A stretch of DNA of 56,510 nucleotides, from positions 1 to 56,510 of the forward strand of contig CACJQJ010000003.1 of NCBI GenBank assembly GCA_902595525.1. Direction: 5' to 3'. Below are positions 26,944 through 36,259 of the stretch, in pieces (position 1 is the first letter of the stretch; every line of letters starts with the position of its first letter). The stretch is from an uncultured Alphaproteobacteria bacterium (GTDB lineage Bacteria > Pseudomonadota > Alphaproteobacteria > HIMB59). The notes below the pieces were generated by a model. It was not told the origin of the DNA and ran no database searches. It worked only from the letters and a program-made list of their open reading frames with translations. The position numbers and the translations under genes were made by a program.

Positions 26944-29067
26944 ATGTCTCAAATACAGTTCTTGCAAATAGTAATTTTTGCTGCAATAGCGGCAATTGCT
27001 TTCGGATTATTAACAACCAATAAGATTTTAAGTTTACCAAAAGGCACAAAAAGAATGACCTCAATTTCTAGTGCTATTCAAGAAGGAGCTAAAGCTTACC
27101 TAAACCGTCAGTATACCACTATAGCTATTGTTGGAATTGTTATTTTCTTTGCATTCTTTTTAATACCTTTTAAACATATTTACGATGTACCCGTCGGTTT
27201 TTTGATTGGTGCTGTTCTCTCTGGTCTTGCAGGTTACATAGGAATGAATGTCTCTGTAAGAGCTAATGTTATTACAGCTCAAGCTGCAAGTTCTTCACTT
27301 AAAAAAGGACTTTATGTTGCTTTTAATGCCGGAGCGGTTACAGGATTATTAGTAGTTGGTTTAGCTTTGGCAGGTATAGCTGGCTATTTTATGATTTTAT
27401 TTTATGGTTTCGATAGAACTGGAAGAGAGCTTATTGAACCTTTAGTTGCTCTTGGTTTTGGATCCTCATTAATTTCAATATTTGCAAGATTAGGTGGTGG
27501 AATATTTACCAAAGGTGCAGATGTAGGTGCTGATTTAGTGGGAAAAGTGGAAAAAAATATACCAGAGGACGATCCAAGAAACCCAGCTGTTATAGCAGAT
27601 AACGTTGGAGACAATGTAGGTGACTGCGCAGGTATGGCTGCAGACTTATTCGAAACTTACGTTGTTTCAATTGTTGCAACTATGGTACTAGCTATCATTT
27701 TTCAAGGTGCTGTCAGTGAACTAACTTTTTACCCTTTATTAATTGCAGGTTCTAGTATTTTAGCATCAATTATAGGTTCTCAGTTTGTATCAATATCAAC
27801 TCCTAAGTCCTCCATCATGGGGGCTTTATACAAAGGTTTTTTTATGACATTGTTTATTTCTGTAATTTTATTTGCAATTATCACGCAGTACTCAATTGGT
27901 TTTGATAAATTTTTCCAGCTTGGTAACAAATGGTATAATGGAATGGATTTATTCCTTTGTGCAGTTTATGGATTATTGATTACATTAGCACTGGTTTTTA
28001 TCACAGAATATTACACAAGCACTGAGTATAGACCTGTAAAAAGTGTTGCTGAAGCATCCCAAACTGGCCATGCAACTAATATTATTCAAGGTCTTGCTAT
28101 GGGAATGGAGTCCACTGCAATACCCGTACTAATTATCTGTGCTGGAATAGGTCTAACTTTTTCAACTGCTGGACTTTTTGGCATTGCAATCGCAGTTACT
28201 TCAATGTTGGCTCTTGCCGGAATGGTAGTTGCTTTAGATGCATACGGACCAGTAACAGACAATGCAGGCGGGATTGCTGAAATGTCAGGTTTGAACAAGA
28301 GAGTTAGAGAAAGAACAGATGCCCTAGATGCAGTTGGAAATACTACAAAAGCTGTTACTAAAGGTTACGCTATTGGATCGGCTGGATTAGGTGCATTAGT
28401 TTTATTTGCTGCTTATACTGAAGACCTAAAATTCTTCAGTCAAGAAACTGGGAACAATGCTTTTAATGTATCTTTTGATTTATCAGAACCTTATGTGATC
28501 ATTGGATTATTATTAGGCGGATTATTACCTTTTTTATTTAGTGCTTTAAGTATGACCGCAGTAGGCAGAGCAGCCGGTTCGGTTGTTTTAGAGGTTAGAC
28601 AACAGTTTAAAGAAAAAAAAGGCATAATGTCTGGAAAAGAAAAACCTGACTATGGCAAGTGTGTAGATATACTTACAAAAGCAGCTATTAAAGAGATGAT
28701 TATACCATCTTTATTGCCCGTACTTTCTCCAGTAATTATTTTCTTTGGAGTTTATTCGCTAACAGGTAGTGTCAATACTGCCTTTCAAGCGCTTGGAGCT
28801 CTTCTAATAGGAGTTATAATCACTGGTTTTTTTGTTGCTATATCTATGACTGCTGGAGGTGGTGCATGGGATAACGCAAAGAAATATATCGAAGATGGCA
28901 ATCTAGGAGGAAAAGGCAGTGAAACTCATAAGGCGTCTGTTACGGGAGACACTGTTGGCGACCCCTATAAAGATACAGCCGGTCCAGCTGTTAACCCAAT
29001 GATTAAAATTACTAACATAGTATCAATCCTATTACTATCAATAGTTGTGCACTTAAATATTATTTAG
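26944..29067 (+). CDS. hppA: Proton-pumping inorganic pyrophosphatase (K+-independent type)
   Basis: Integral membrane enzyme that couples pyrophosphate hydrolysis to H+ export. It has about 16 hydrophobic segments in 707 residues. The substrate site is seen as [14 protein letters not shown] near residue 195, then [31 protein letters not shown]-terminal acidic loop contains [15 protein letters not shown]. The segment [17 protein letters not shown] carries Lys where K+-dependent enzymes have Ala, which marks the K+-independent subfamily. It would recover energy from pyrophosphate released in biosynthesis. It converges with bamE, sharing TTAG. Confidence 0.97.
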   Translation: MSQIQFLQIVIFAAIAAIAFGLLTTNKILSLPKGTKRMTSISSAIQEGAKAYLNRQYTTIAIVGIVIFFAFFLIPFKHIYDVPVGFLIGAVLSGLAGYIGMNVSVRANVITAQAASSSLKKGLYVAFNAGAVTGLLVVGLALAGIAGYFMILFYGFDRTGRELIEPLVALGFGSSLISIFARLGGGIFTKGADVGADLVGKVEKNIPEDDPRNPAVIADNVGDNVGDCAGMAADLFETYVVSIVATMVLAIIFQGAVSELTFYPLLIAGSSILASIIGSQFVSISTPKSSIMGALYKGFFMTLFISVILFAIITQYSIGFDKFFQLGNKWYNGMDLFLCAVYGLLITLALVFITEYYTSTEYRPVKSVAEASQTGHATNIIQGLAMGMESTAIPVLIICAGIGLTFSTAGLFGIAIAVTSMLALAGMVVALDAYGPVTDNAGGIAEMSGLNKRVRERTDALDAVGNTTKAVTKGYAIGSAGLGALVLFAAYTEDLKFFSQETGNNAFNVSFDLSEPYVIIGLLLGGLLPFLFSALSMTAVGRAAGSVVLEVRQQFKEKKGIMSGKEKPDYGKCVDILTKAAIKEMIIPSLLPVLSPVIIFFGVYSLTGSVNTAFQALGALLIGVIITGFFVAISMTAGGGAWDNAKKYIEDGNLGGKGSETHKASVTGDTVGDPYKDTAGPAVNPMIKITNIVSILLLSIVVHLNII

Positions 29068-29396
29068 TTTAAGTTAATTTCTTCAACGGACCTTAAAATA
29101 TTATCCCCAAACTCAAATTTTAAGGTCTTGTTGTAGACTGTTTGTTTAAAAGCAGCAATTCCTGTTTTTTTATTAGTTCTATAGATCCACAAATTATCAG
29201 AGTTTTCTTTTACTAATGGAGGTCCAATAATTGCTATCACATCTTCTTTTGAGTAATCAATTTTTTGATAGTTTTCTTTAATTTCATTCAGACTGTTTTC
29301 TGAAATACCAGAAAAATATACCTCATTAGAACAAGAATATAAAATTATTGAGCTAAATAAGGCCACGAAAATTAAAGGTATTTTTAAAATATTCAC
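29064..29396 (-). CDS. bamE: BamE/SmpA-type outer membrane lipoprotein
   Basis: Small lipoprotein of the outer-membrane protein assembly machine. From the GTG at 29396 the protein has 110 residues: a signal stretch ([18 protein letters not shown]) with a lipobox-like Cys, then [14 protein letters not shown] and the BamE core with '[13 protein letters not shown]' and [10 protein letters not shown]. That core matches the family pattern of 'G.t.~.V...lG.P'. An open frame extends upstream to 29555, but those extra residues lie inside plsX and do not fit a lipoprotein. The bamE/plsX divergent arrangement is usual in alphaproteobacteria. Confidence 0.85.
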   Translation of the reverse strand: MNILKIPLIFVALFSSIILYSCSNEVYFSGISENSLNEIKENYQKIDYSKEDVIAIIGPPLVKENSDNLWIYRTNKKTGIAAFKQTVYNKTLKFEFGDNILRSVEEINLN

Positions 29397-29445
29397 AATA
29401 AAAACAAATAAGGTATAAGTTTCTTTAAAGCAATAATAAACATTT

Positions 29446-30450
29446 ATGAGTAAATATATAATAAACCTTGACCTACATGGTGGAGACTTAGCTCCACAAT
29501 CAGTTCTAGAAGGGGCACTAATAGCCTTAGCAAAAAAACCCTCTATTAACTTCAATTTACATTCCGATAGACATATTTACGAGAAATTTAAACCATCATT
29601 TTCAAAACTATTTGCTAATTCTGAATGGATACAATCTGAAAATTATATTACTCCAGAAATGAAACCAAGCGATGCTTTAAAAAAGGACAATCGAAATAGT
29701 TCTATGTCAAATGCTATTTTAAATTTAAAAGAAAACAAAAATCAAATAACTATTTCTGCAGGAAACACTGGTGCAATGATGGCTTACTCAACCGTCTATC
29801 TTAGAACTATTGAAAATATCACAAGACCTGCAATTGCCTCGCTTTTTCCATCAGAGAAACATCCGGTATGTTTTTTAGATTTGGGAGCAAATGCTGAGTG
29901 TAACTCAGAAAATCTTTTAGATTTTGCCGTTATGGGTAGTACTTATTACAAAGTGCTATATCCACAAATTGATATCAAAGTAGCACTTTTGAACATTGGA
30001 TCAGAAGAGCTAAAAGGTAATAATTTAATTCAAGAGACACATGAATTGATGAAGAGTGATAAAAGAATAAATTATCAGGGATTTGTTGAAGCAGATCAGA
30101 TAACTTCAACGAATAACCATGTTATTGTCACTGATGGATTTTCTGGAAATATTGCGCTAAAAACAGCTGAAGGTGTATCTAAATTCATAACCGACTCTCT
30201 TAAAAAAAGTCTGACATCTTCCTCTTATTCAAAAATACTATCATTACTCTTAAAACAAAATTTTAAAGTCTTTAAAAATTTAATTGACCCTAGAAACTAC
30301 AATGGAGGAATGTTCATAGGAGTAAATGGCATTGTAATTAAAAGCCATGGAAATGCCGATTCACATGCATTCGCGAACGCAATAGATTTTGGTGTAAAAT
30401 GTATTGACTATGATTTGTTAAATGAGATTAAGAAAAATGTCTCAAGATAA
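29446..30450 (+). CDS. plsX: Phosphate acyltransferase PlsX
   Basis: Converts acyl-ACP to acyl-phosphate, the substrate of PlsY (9155). The start INLDLHGGDLAPQSVLEGA corresponds to the family 'iavDaMGGD.aP', with an unusual Leu-His in place of Ala-Met. Later ISAGNTGAMMAYS, LDLGANAECN and VTDGFSGNIALKTAEGV are characteristic. Length is 334 residues. The 3' end overlaps ihfA by 14 bases. fabH, which normally follows plsX, is absent. Confidence 0.96.
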   Translation: MSKYIINLDLHGGDLAPQSVLEGALIALAKKPSINFNLHSDRHIYEKFKPSFSKLFANSEWIQSENYITPEMKPSDALKKDNRNSSMSNAILNLKENKNQITISAGNTGAMMAYSTVYLRTIENITRPAIASLFPSEKHPVCFLDLGANAECNSENLLDFAVMGSTYYKVLYPQIDIKVALLNIGSEELKGNNLIQETHELMKSDKRINYQGFVEADQITSTNNHVIVTDGFSGNIALKTAEGVSKFITDSLKKSLTSSSYSKILSLLLKQNFKVFKNLIDPRNYNGGMFIGVNGIVIKSHGNADSHAFANAIDFGVKCIDYDLLNEIKKNVSR

Positions 30451-30712
30451 AGCAACCAGAGATAGTATTGCTAAACAAATATCTATTGAATTTGGTATAG
30501 CATACTCCACGGTTTACAAAAAGATTGATAAAATACTTGAAATTTGGAGCAATGAAATGATTATTTCTGATCTATCAATAAGTAATATTGGTTCATTTAA
30601 AATAAAAAAAAAAAATGAGAGGATCGGTAGAAATCCAAAAACTAAAGAGGAGCATTTAATAAAATCAAGAAAAGTTATAAGTTTTAAAAAATCTAATAAA
30701 TTAATCTTATGA
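30437..30712 (+). CDS. ihfA: Integration host factor alpha-like DNA-bending protein
   Basis: HU/IHF-family nucleoid protein. The C-terminal half is clear: NIGSFKIKKKNERIGRNPKTKEEH, with the arm tip RNPKT that inserts Pro into the DNA minor groove, then VISFKKSNKL. The N-terminal dimerisation helices are more diverged. From the ATG at 30437 the product has 91 residues; an ATG at 30422 would add five. Position after plsX and before a MerR gene matches the alphaproteobacterial ihfA locus. It overlaps plsX and the merR start. Confidence 0.88.
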   Translation: MSQDKATRDSIAKQISIEFGIAYSTVYKKIDKILEIWSNEMIISDLSISNIGSFKIKKKNERIGRNPKTKEEHLIKSRKVISFKKSNKLIL

Positions 30713-31017
30713 GCAAAAATTTTTACAATATTGATGAAGTATCTAAATTAGTGGGAGAGCAGAAACATACTATCAGATTTTGGGAGAGTAGAATAAAAAA
30801 ACTAAAAGTTATTAGAACTCAATCTGGACATAGATTATATGATTATGAGAACTTACTTCTTTTAAAAAAAATAAAGTACTTACTTGATGTTCAAAAATTG
30901 ACACTTGATGGGGTCAATGATTATTTATCAAAATCAAAGCTTAATATGAAATCACTAGATGATAATATTCTTTCAGACTTGAAGGATTTATTAGGAATAT
31001 TAAAAAAGTCCAGATAA
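30709..31017 (+). CDS. MerR-family transcriptional regulator
   Basis: The 102-residue protein has the winged-helix MerR start FYNIDEVSKLVGEQKHTIRFWESR, then TQSGHRLYDYENLLLLKKIKYLL. There is little beyond the DNA-binding domain and a short dimerisation helix, so no effector domain is visible. It overlaps ihfA by four bases. The same ihfA-merR pair is conserved in many alphaproteobacteria, often with an adjacent tRNA-Pro, as here. The regulated genes are unknown. Confidence 0.9.
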   Translation: MSKNFYNIDEVSKLVGEQKHTIRFWESRIKKLKVIRTQSGHRLYDYENLLLLKKIKYLLDVQKLTLDGVNDYLSKSKLNMKSLDDNILSDLKDLLGILKKSR

Positions 31018-31018
31018 T

Positions 31019-31095
31019 CGGGGGTTAGCTCAGTCTGGTAGAGTGCGCGTCTGGGGGGCGTGAGGTCGCTGGTTCAAGTCCAGTACCCCCGACCA
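31019..31095 (+). tRNA. tRNA-Pro (anticodon GGG)
   Basis: 77-base cloverleaf with acceptor CGGGGGT pairing to ACCCCCG, D-arm region TTAGCTCAGTCTGGTAGAG, anticodon loop TCTGGGGG with GGG, T-arm CTGGTTCAAGTCCAG, discriminator A and encoded CCA (31093-31095). The mature 5' end lies one base after the merR stop codon, so the tRNA is likely cut from the merR operon transcript. Confidence 0.97.
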
Positions 31096-31163
31096 TAAAA
31101 AAGAGAATAATGTTTAAAAAATCTATTTATTATCAATTTATGTAAAAAACTTATCTATAATTC

Positions 31164-31191
31164 TTGATTTTTTAATGATTTTACTTATATT
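31164..31191 (+). promoter_or_regulatory. Probable promoter for rplM-rpsI with a near-leaderless start
   Basis: TTGATT at 31164-31169 and TATATT at 31186-31191 are 16 bases apart. The GTG of rplM begins at 31201, so the expected transcript would carry only about three untranslated bases. No Shine-Dalgarno sequence precedes the GTG (the bases are CCCCCTATC). The gap 31096-31200 otherwise shows only AT-rich sequence. Confidence 0.5.
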
Positions 31192-31200
31192 CCCCCTATC

Positions 31201-31668
31201 GTGAAGACAACTACTTTAAAAAAATCGGAATTTCAAAAAGCATGGCATTTGCTTGATGCCACTGATATTTCTGTTGGAAGACTTGCCTCAAGGGTAAGTT
31301 TAATTCTTAAAGGTAAAAATAAACCACAATATTCTCCAAATTTGCCAGTTGGAGATGGTGTAATAATTATTAACACAGATAAAGTAAAATTTTCAGGTAA
31401 TAAAAACACTGAAAAAAAATATTACAAACACACTGGTCACCCTGGTGGTATTAAAGAAACCACACCTGACAAGTTAAAACAAAATAATAAATCTAACGAT
31501 ATAATTAAAAAAGCAATAAAAGGAATGCTTCCAAACTCTCCTTTGTTTAGGGATCTTATGAAAAATAACTTAAAACTTTATAAAGATTCTAAACATCCAC
31601 ATGAATCTCAAAATCCAAAAAACTTAGATTTTAAGTCAATTAATAGGAAGAACGAAGTAAATGCCTGA
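31201..31668 (+). CDS. rplM: Ribosomal protein uL13
   Basis: Large-subunit protein. [27 protein letters not shown] opens the conserved core; [26 protein letters not shown] and [32 protein letters not shown] follow in the normal order. Length is 155 residues. The start is GTG. It overlaps rpsI by eight bases, the universal L13-S9 operon. Confidence 0.97.
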   Translation: MKTTTLKKSEFQKAWHLLDATDISVGRLASRVSLILKGKNKPQYSPNLPVGDGVIIINTDKVKFSGNKNTEKKYYKHTGHPGGIKETTPDKLKQNNKSNDIIKKAIKGMLPNSPLFRDLMKNNLKLYKDSKHPHESQNPKNLDFKSINRKNEVNA

Positions 31669-32050
31669 TCAAGTCTATAGTACTGGAAGACGTAAAGAGT
31701 CAATTGCGAGAGTTTGGATTACTAACGGAACAGGAAATATTACAATTAACAAAAAAAATATCGATGATTATTTTCCTGATAAAGCTCTAAGAATGATAAT
31801 CAACCAACCATTAGAAGTTGCAAAAAAATTAGACTCTGTAGATCTTCGAATAACAGTTTTAGGTGGAGGTTTATCTGGTCAAGCTGGTGCAATAAAACAT
31901 GGGCTTAGCAGAGCGTTAACAAAAATAGACCCAAACACCAAAGATGTGTTAAAGAAAAATGGTTTTTTAACAAGAGACTCTAGAACAGTAGAACGAAAAA
32001 AGTATGGTAGGCAAAAAGCTAGACGTAGTTTTCAGTTCTCTAAAAGATAA
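31661..32050 (+). CDS. rpsI: Ribosomal protein uS9
   Basis: Small-subunit protein whose C-terminal tail reaches the P-site tRNA. It begins [16 protein letters not shown] and has the [19 protein letters not shown] segment. It ends [18 protein letters not shown]; the terminal Lys-Arg is the tail that contacts tRNA. Length is 129 residues. It is partly overlapped at its 3' end by a small putative lipoprotein frame. Confidence 0.98.
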   Translation: MPDQVYSTGRRKESIARVWITNGTGNITINKKNIDDYFPDKALRMIINQPLEVAKKLDSVDLRITVLGGGLSGQAGAIKHGLSRALTKIDPNTKDVLKKNGFLTRDSRTVERKKYGRQKARRSFQFSKR

Positions 32051-32225
32051 TTTTTTATTTATTTTTTCTTTTATTTTTTTATTAATAATTACAGTATCGT
32101 GTGAAAGATCATTTAAAGATTTTGATAAAAACTTACTAGAAAAGAAAAAAGAATTAGAGGAATTCAATGAAAAGAGTAATATTAGAAAAGAAGAAATTTT
32201 GAAATCTCAAAATGAACAAGATTAA
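32004..32225 (+). CDS. Small putative lipoprotein
   Basis: Family not recognised. The frame encodes up to 73 residues with a strong hydrophobic stretch ([17 protein letters not shown]) ending in a Cys that could be lipidated, followed by a charged Lys/Glu-rich tail predicted to be helical. The first ATG lies inside rpsI in another frame, a 47-base overlap. A later non-ATG start near the rpsI stop would make a more usual lipoprotein signal. The lipobox T-V-S-C is weak at its first position. It overlaps hom by 14 bases, so an operon placement is plausible. Confidence 0.5.
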   Translation: MVGKKLDVVFSSLKDNFLFIFSFIFLLIITVSCERSFKDFDKNLLEKKKELEEFNEKSNIRKEEILKSQNEQD

Positions 32226-33498
32226 AATAGCAATTTTAGGTTTAGGGGTAGTGGGCTCTCATGTGGTAAAGCTATTAGAAAAAAATTCATGCGTTTTAGA
32301 GGATACTAAATGTGAAATAGTTGCTATAGGTGCCAAAAATAAGAAAAAGAAAAGAATTTTCAATATTAGTAAATACAATTGGGTAAATGATTTTAAGAGT
32401 TTAAATCAATTTAAACCTAACTTAATCATTGAAACTATTGGGGGCACAGGAAAGTACATAAATGATCTTTATAAGTTTTGTTTAAAAAATAAAATATCTC
32501 TCGTCACTGCCAACAAGGCTCAATTAGCAGAAAAGTCTAATTTGTTTTTTGAGAGCTTTGATAAGTATAATTTATTTTTAGGCTTTGAGGCTGCAGTATT
32601 AGGCGCTGTACCCGTAATAAGAACAATAGAGCAGAGTATTTACCCCTCAAAAATAAATTCAATTTATGGAATTTTTAACGGCACAACTAATTATATCATC
32701 TCACAAATGTATGAAAATAAGATTAGTTTCAAAGAAACATTAGAACAAGCTATTAAAAATGGATTTGCTGAACAAGACTCAAGTGCAGATTTATCAGGTA
32801 GAGACGCTATGCACAAACTTGTTTTACTTTCAAATATATCTTTTGGAAAAAAGTTTAAATTCTCTGATATGCATTTCGATGGAATTGAAAATATTAAGCT
32901 AATAGATTTAGAACAAGGACTTAACCTTGGCTATAAATTAAAACTTGTATCTATAACAGAGAGGAATAAAGATAAATTTTTTTCATCTGTGGCACCTTGC
33001 TTTGTGCCAGAGTCAAGTTTGATTGCTAAAACTAATTTTGAAGAAAATGTTATCACCTTTGAAGGTGAGAATTTTATAAAAACTAGTTTAGTCGGCAAAG
33101 GTGCAGGAGGATACCCAACAGCTACTTCTATTATTTCTGATATAAAGAGGTTTGTTAATTATTCCTCTAGTAACGGTATTTTTATAAAAAAATACTCACA
33201 AATGTTGAATGCAAAGTTTGTTAGTCAATCGCAAAGAATTAGACCATATTACTTAAGAATGTCTGTGCTCAATAAAGTTGGTGTTCTTAAATCGATTGCC
33301 CAATTATTTTCTCAAAAATCAATTTCTATAAAATCCATAATTCAATTGAATACTACTAATGAAAAAGTTGTACCTATAATTATTATATCTGATCCTGTTG
33401 GTTTAAAAAATATTACTCAAGTAGTAAATAATTTAAAGAAAACAAATTTTATTAAAAACGAGATATCAGTTATCAGGATAGAGGAAAATATTGGATAG
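32212..33498 (+). CDS. hom: Homoserine dehydrogenase
   Basis: Reduces aspartate semialdehyde to homoserine for threonine and methionine. It has the NAD(P)-binding start [18 protein letters not shown], then VTANKAQLAE, the catalytic region IFNGTTNYIISQM, and GFAEQDSSADLSGRDAMHKLVLLS with the family's conserved acidic and Lys residues. A C-terminal ACT-like regulatory domain (RPYYLRMSVLNKVGVLKSIAQLF) suggests feedback control by threonine. Length is 428 residues. It overlaps glpX by eight bases; hom-glpX-recJ is an alphaproteobacterial string. Confidence 0.96.
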   Translation: MNKIKIAILGLGVVGSHVVKLLEKNSCVLEDTKCEIVAIGAKNKKKKRIFNISKYNWVNDFKSLNQFKPNLIIETIGGTGKYINDLYKFCLKNKISLVTANKAQLAEKSNLFFESFDKYNLFLGFEAAVLGAVPVIRTIEQSIYPSKINSIYGIFNGTTNYIISQMYENKISFKETLEQAIKNGFAEQDSSADLSGRDAMHKLVLLSNISFGKKFKFSDMHFDGIENIKLIDLEQGLNLGYKLKLVSITERNKDKFFSSVAPCFVPESSLIAKTNFEENVITFEGENFIKTSLVGKGAGGYPTATSIISDIKRFVNYSSSNGIFIKKYSQMLNAKFVSQSQRIRPYYLRMSVLNKVGVLKSIAQLFSQKSISIKSIIQLNTTNEKVVPIIIISDPVGLKNITQVVNNLKKTNFIKNEISVIRIEENIG

Positions 33499-34444
33499 AA
33501 ATCTTGCTATTGAGTTAGTTCGAGTTTCTGAGTTTGCAGCGCTAGCTGCTTCTAAACATATTGGTAGAGGAAATGAAAAGGCAGCTGATCAGGCTGCTGT
33601 AGACGCAATGAGAAAGTGTTTAAATTCTCTTACAATATCAGGAACAGTAGTTATAGGTGAGGGTGAGAGAGATGAAGCACCCATGCTCTACATAGGTGAG
33701 AAAGTAGGTCAGGGTGGCCCTAATGTGGATATAGCACTTGATCCTTTAGAAGGCACTACAATAACTGCAAAAGGTGGAGAGAACGCTATGGCTGTTATTG
33801 CGTTAGCTCAAGAAGGTGGTTTTTTAAATGCACCAGATGTATATATGAGAAAAATTTCAGCAAAGGTTGAAAATGAGAATGTTGTATCTCTTAACCAAGA
33901 TCTTAGATCAAATATTAAAGCACTTGCAGAATATAAAAAAATAAATACTGAGGATTTAGTAATATGTGTTTTAGATCGAGAAAGACACCAAGAAGATATT
34001 GAAATTATAAGATCTGCAGGTGCTAGAATAAAAATTATTGGTGATGGAGATGTCAGTGCTGTCATTTCCTCTGTCATAGATACTAGTAACATTGATATGT
34101 ATTACGGTATAGGTGGCGCTCCAGAAGGTGTGCTAGCCGCTGCCGCTTTACAATGTGTTGGAGGTTATTTAGAGGGGCAGCTTATTTTTTATAATGACCA
34201 AGAAACTGATAGAGCGAAAAAAACGGGCATAACAAATTTAGATAAAATTTATAAGCTCAACGATCTAGCTAAAGGAGATGTTATGTTTTCAGCTACAGGT
34301 GTAACTGATGGTACAATGCTTCGTGGAATTAACATAAACAAGAATTTTGCTACAACACACTCTATTGTGATGCGTTCAAAAACAGGAACTATTAGAGAGA
34401 TTGATGGAAAACACAACTTTGACATCAAACAACTTGACTACTGA
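33491..34444 (+). CDS. glpX: Class II fructose-1,6-bisphosphatase
   Basis: Lithium-sensitive, metal-dependent phosphatase of gluconeogenesis. Marks are NEKAADQAAVDAMR, VIGEGERDEAPMLYIGE, the metal site DIALDPLEGTTITAKG, IKIIGDGDVSAVIS and GIGGAPEGVLAAAAL. Length is 317 residues, usual for the class. The start is TTG. It overlaps hom by eight bases and recJ by at least 11. No class I enzyme is in the window. Confidence 0.96.
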   Translation: MDRNLAIELVRVSEFAALAASKHIGRGNEKAADQAAVDAMRKCLNSLTISGTVVIGEGERDEAPMLYIGEKVGQGGPNVDIALDPLEGTTITAKGGENAMAVIALAQEGGFLNAPDVYMRKISAKVENENVVSLNQDLRSNIKALAEYKKINTEDLVICVLDRERHQEDIEIIRSAGARIKIIGDGDVSAVISSVIDTSNIDMYYGIGGAPEGVLAAAALQCVGGYLEGQLIFYNDQETDRAKKTGITNLDKIYKLNDLAKGDVMFSATGVTDGTMLRGININKNFATTHSIVMRSKTGTIREIDGKHNFDIKQLDY

Positions 34445-36122
34445 TAAGAGTTTTAACGGTACTATTTGGAGACCATTAAATTCAGATTTAAATGATGAAT
34501 TAGTTTTTGAAGTCGCTCAAAAGAATAATATATCTATTAATCTTTCAAAATTATTAATAAATCGTAAAATTAGTAAAATACCAAATTTTTTAAATTCAAA
34601 ATTAAAAGATAACATATCTTTTAATGAAATTTTAAAATTAAATAATTTAAAAAAAATAACTTCATTTTTTAAAAAAATAAAAAATGAAAAAAAAATTTCT
34701 ATATTCTCAGATTATGATGTAGATGGAGCCTGTGCTGCATCAATTTTCAAAAAATATCTAACTCAATTTGACATTGAGGTTTTTGTTTATATTCCAAATA
34801 GATTAAATGAAGGGTATGGATTAAGCACACCCGCCTGTAACAAATTACTGGAATTTAGCTCGAACATTTTGGTTTTAGATTGTGGTAGCAATAATTTTGA
34901 TGAACAGAAGTATATTAACAGCCAAGGTGCAGAACTTCTTGTAATTGATCATCATGAATGTGATCATTATTTTAATGAATCGATTGTTATAAATCCTAAA
35001 ACACCGGAGGATAAATCTAATCTTGATGATTTATGTGCAACAGCTCTATCATTTTTAGTTATCGTTTTTTTAAACAATGAGGAAATATTTGAAAAAAAAG
35101 ACGTATTAAAATATTTAGATCTTGTTTCTCTTGCTACTATTTGTGATTTAGTTCCTTTAAACAATATAAATCGAACACTTGTAAAACAAGGACTGAGACT
35201 AATTAATTCTGATAAGAGCAATAAAGGCATACAAACTCTTATTAATCTTTCGAAGATAAAACAAAAAATATCAGAATATCATCTCGGATATATTATAGGC
35301 CCTAGAATTAATGCTGGAGGAAGAATGGGAGAGTCTTTACTCGCTTATAATCTTTTATCTTCAGAAAATATACATCAAGCTGTTCAGTTCGCACAAATTA
35401 TTGAGCTACACAATCAAAACAGACAAAAAATTCAATCTAAAATTGTTAAAGAAATAGATATCAACATCAATAACAATTTAAATATAAATTTTTTCTATGA
35501 TGAAAAATGGCATATTGGCGTTGTAGGAATTATAGCTGGAAGATTAATGCGTATTAATAATCGTCCATCATTTGTAATGACTCAATCAAACGATTTGGTT
35601 GTTGGATCAGGTAGATCGCAGGGTGAAAAAAATATTGGATTATTGATGATGCAAGCTACAGAAAAAGGTATTTTGATTAAAGGTGGTGGTCACAATAAAG
35701 CCTGTGGTTTTACTTTAAAAAAAGAAAATGTTGATGACTTTAAAAACTTTTTAATTGAAGAGACAAATAACATGGAAATTTTAAATGAAAAGTCTTATGA
35801 CTCTTTAATTGATATTAATGTGATCAATAATAATCTTTTAAGTGACCTTGAGTCTTTAAGTCCTTTTGGCCAACAAAATGCTGAACCAATATTTAAAATT
35901 GAAAATGCTAAAATTGAAATATTACAAATTTTTAAAGATAAGCATGCCAAATTAAAAGTATCTGATAATCTTGGCTTTTCATGTGAGGGAATGTTCTTCG
36001 ATATATCATCGAAAGAATTAAAAAATTATTTATCAAACAAACCTGAGTTTAATTGCTATTTTAAGGTAAAAAAAGATACTTATAGTGAAAAAACTATAAT
36101 TCATCTTGAAGATATTCATTGA
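34434..36122 (+). CDS. recJ: Single-stranded-DNA-specific 5'-3' exonuclease RecJ
   Basis: DHH-family exonuclease that resects 5' ends in RecFOR repair (RecO is encoded at 20683). The metal motifs are all visible: FSDYDVDGACAASIF, LVLDCGSNN, VIDHHECDHY, and the DHHA1-type domain with GVVGIIAGRLM and IKGGGHNKACGF; PRINAGGRMGES lies between. The start is chosen as TTG at 34434, giving 562 residues and an 11-base overlap with glpX, like its neighbours. ATGs at 34401 and 34404 would add up to 11 residues. The C-terminal OB fold ends close to the tRNA-Glu promoter. Confidence 0.94.
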   Translation: MTTDKSFNGTIWRPLNSDLNDELVFEVAQKNNISINLSKLLINRKISKIPNFLNSKLKDNISFNEILKLNNLKKITSFFKKIKNEKKISIFSDYDVDGACAASIFKKYLTQFDIEVFVYIPNRLNEGYGLSTPACNKLLEFSSNILVLDCGSNNFDEQKYINSQGAELLVIDHHECDHYFNESIVINPKTPEDKSNLDDLCATALSFLVIVFLNNEEIFEKKDVLKYLDLVSLATICDLVPLNNINRTLVKQGLRLINSDKSNKGIQTLINLSKIKQKISEYHLGYIIGPRINAGGRMGESLLAYNLLSSENIHQAVQFAQIIELHNQNRQKIQSKIVKEIDININNNLNINFFYDEKWHIGVVGIIAGRLMRINNRPSFVMTQSNDLVVGSGRSQGEKNIGLLMMQATEKGILIKGGGHNKACGFTLKKENVDDFKNFLIEETNNMEILNEKSYDSLIDINVINNNLLSDLESLSPFGQQNAEPIFKIENAKIEILQIFKDKHAKLKVSDNLGFSCEGMFFDISSKELKNYLSNKPEFNCYFKVKKDTYSEKTIIHLEDIH

Positions 36123-36150
36123 TTGATTTTTTAATAAATCTAGCTATTTT
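36123..36150 (+). promoter_or_regulatory. Probable promoter of tRNA-Glu
   Basis: TTGATT at 36123-36128 and TATTTT at 36145-36150 with a 16-base spacer, beginning right after the recJ stop. The expected transcription start is about a dozen bases before the mature tRNA. Pattern call only. Confidence 0.4.
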
Positions 36151-36169
36151 GTTTGTTTTAAACACCGAT

Positions 36170-36244
36170 GTCTCCTTCGTCTAGCGGTTAGGACATCACC
36201 CTTTCACGGTGAAGACACGGGTTCGATTCCCGTAGGAGATGCCA
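36170..36244 (+). tRNA. tRNA-Glu (anticodon UUC)
   Basis: Cloverleaf with acceptor GTCTCCT against AGGAGAT, D region TCGTCTAGCGGTTAGGAC, anticodon stem TCACC/GGTGA with loop CTTTCAC giving UUC, and T-arm ACGGGTTCGATTCCCGT. The discriminator is G and CCA is encoded (36242-36244). The first acceptor pair would be G1-U72 rather than the usual G-C. Confidence 0.95.
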
Positions 36245-36259
36245 AAATATTGACTTTTT

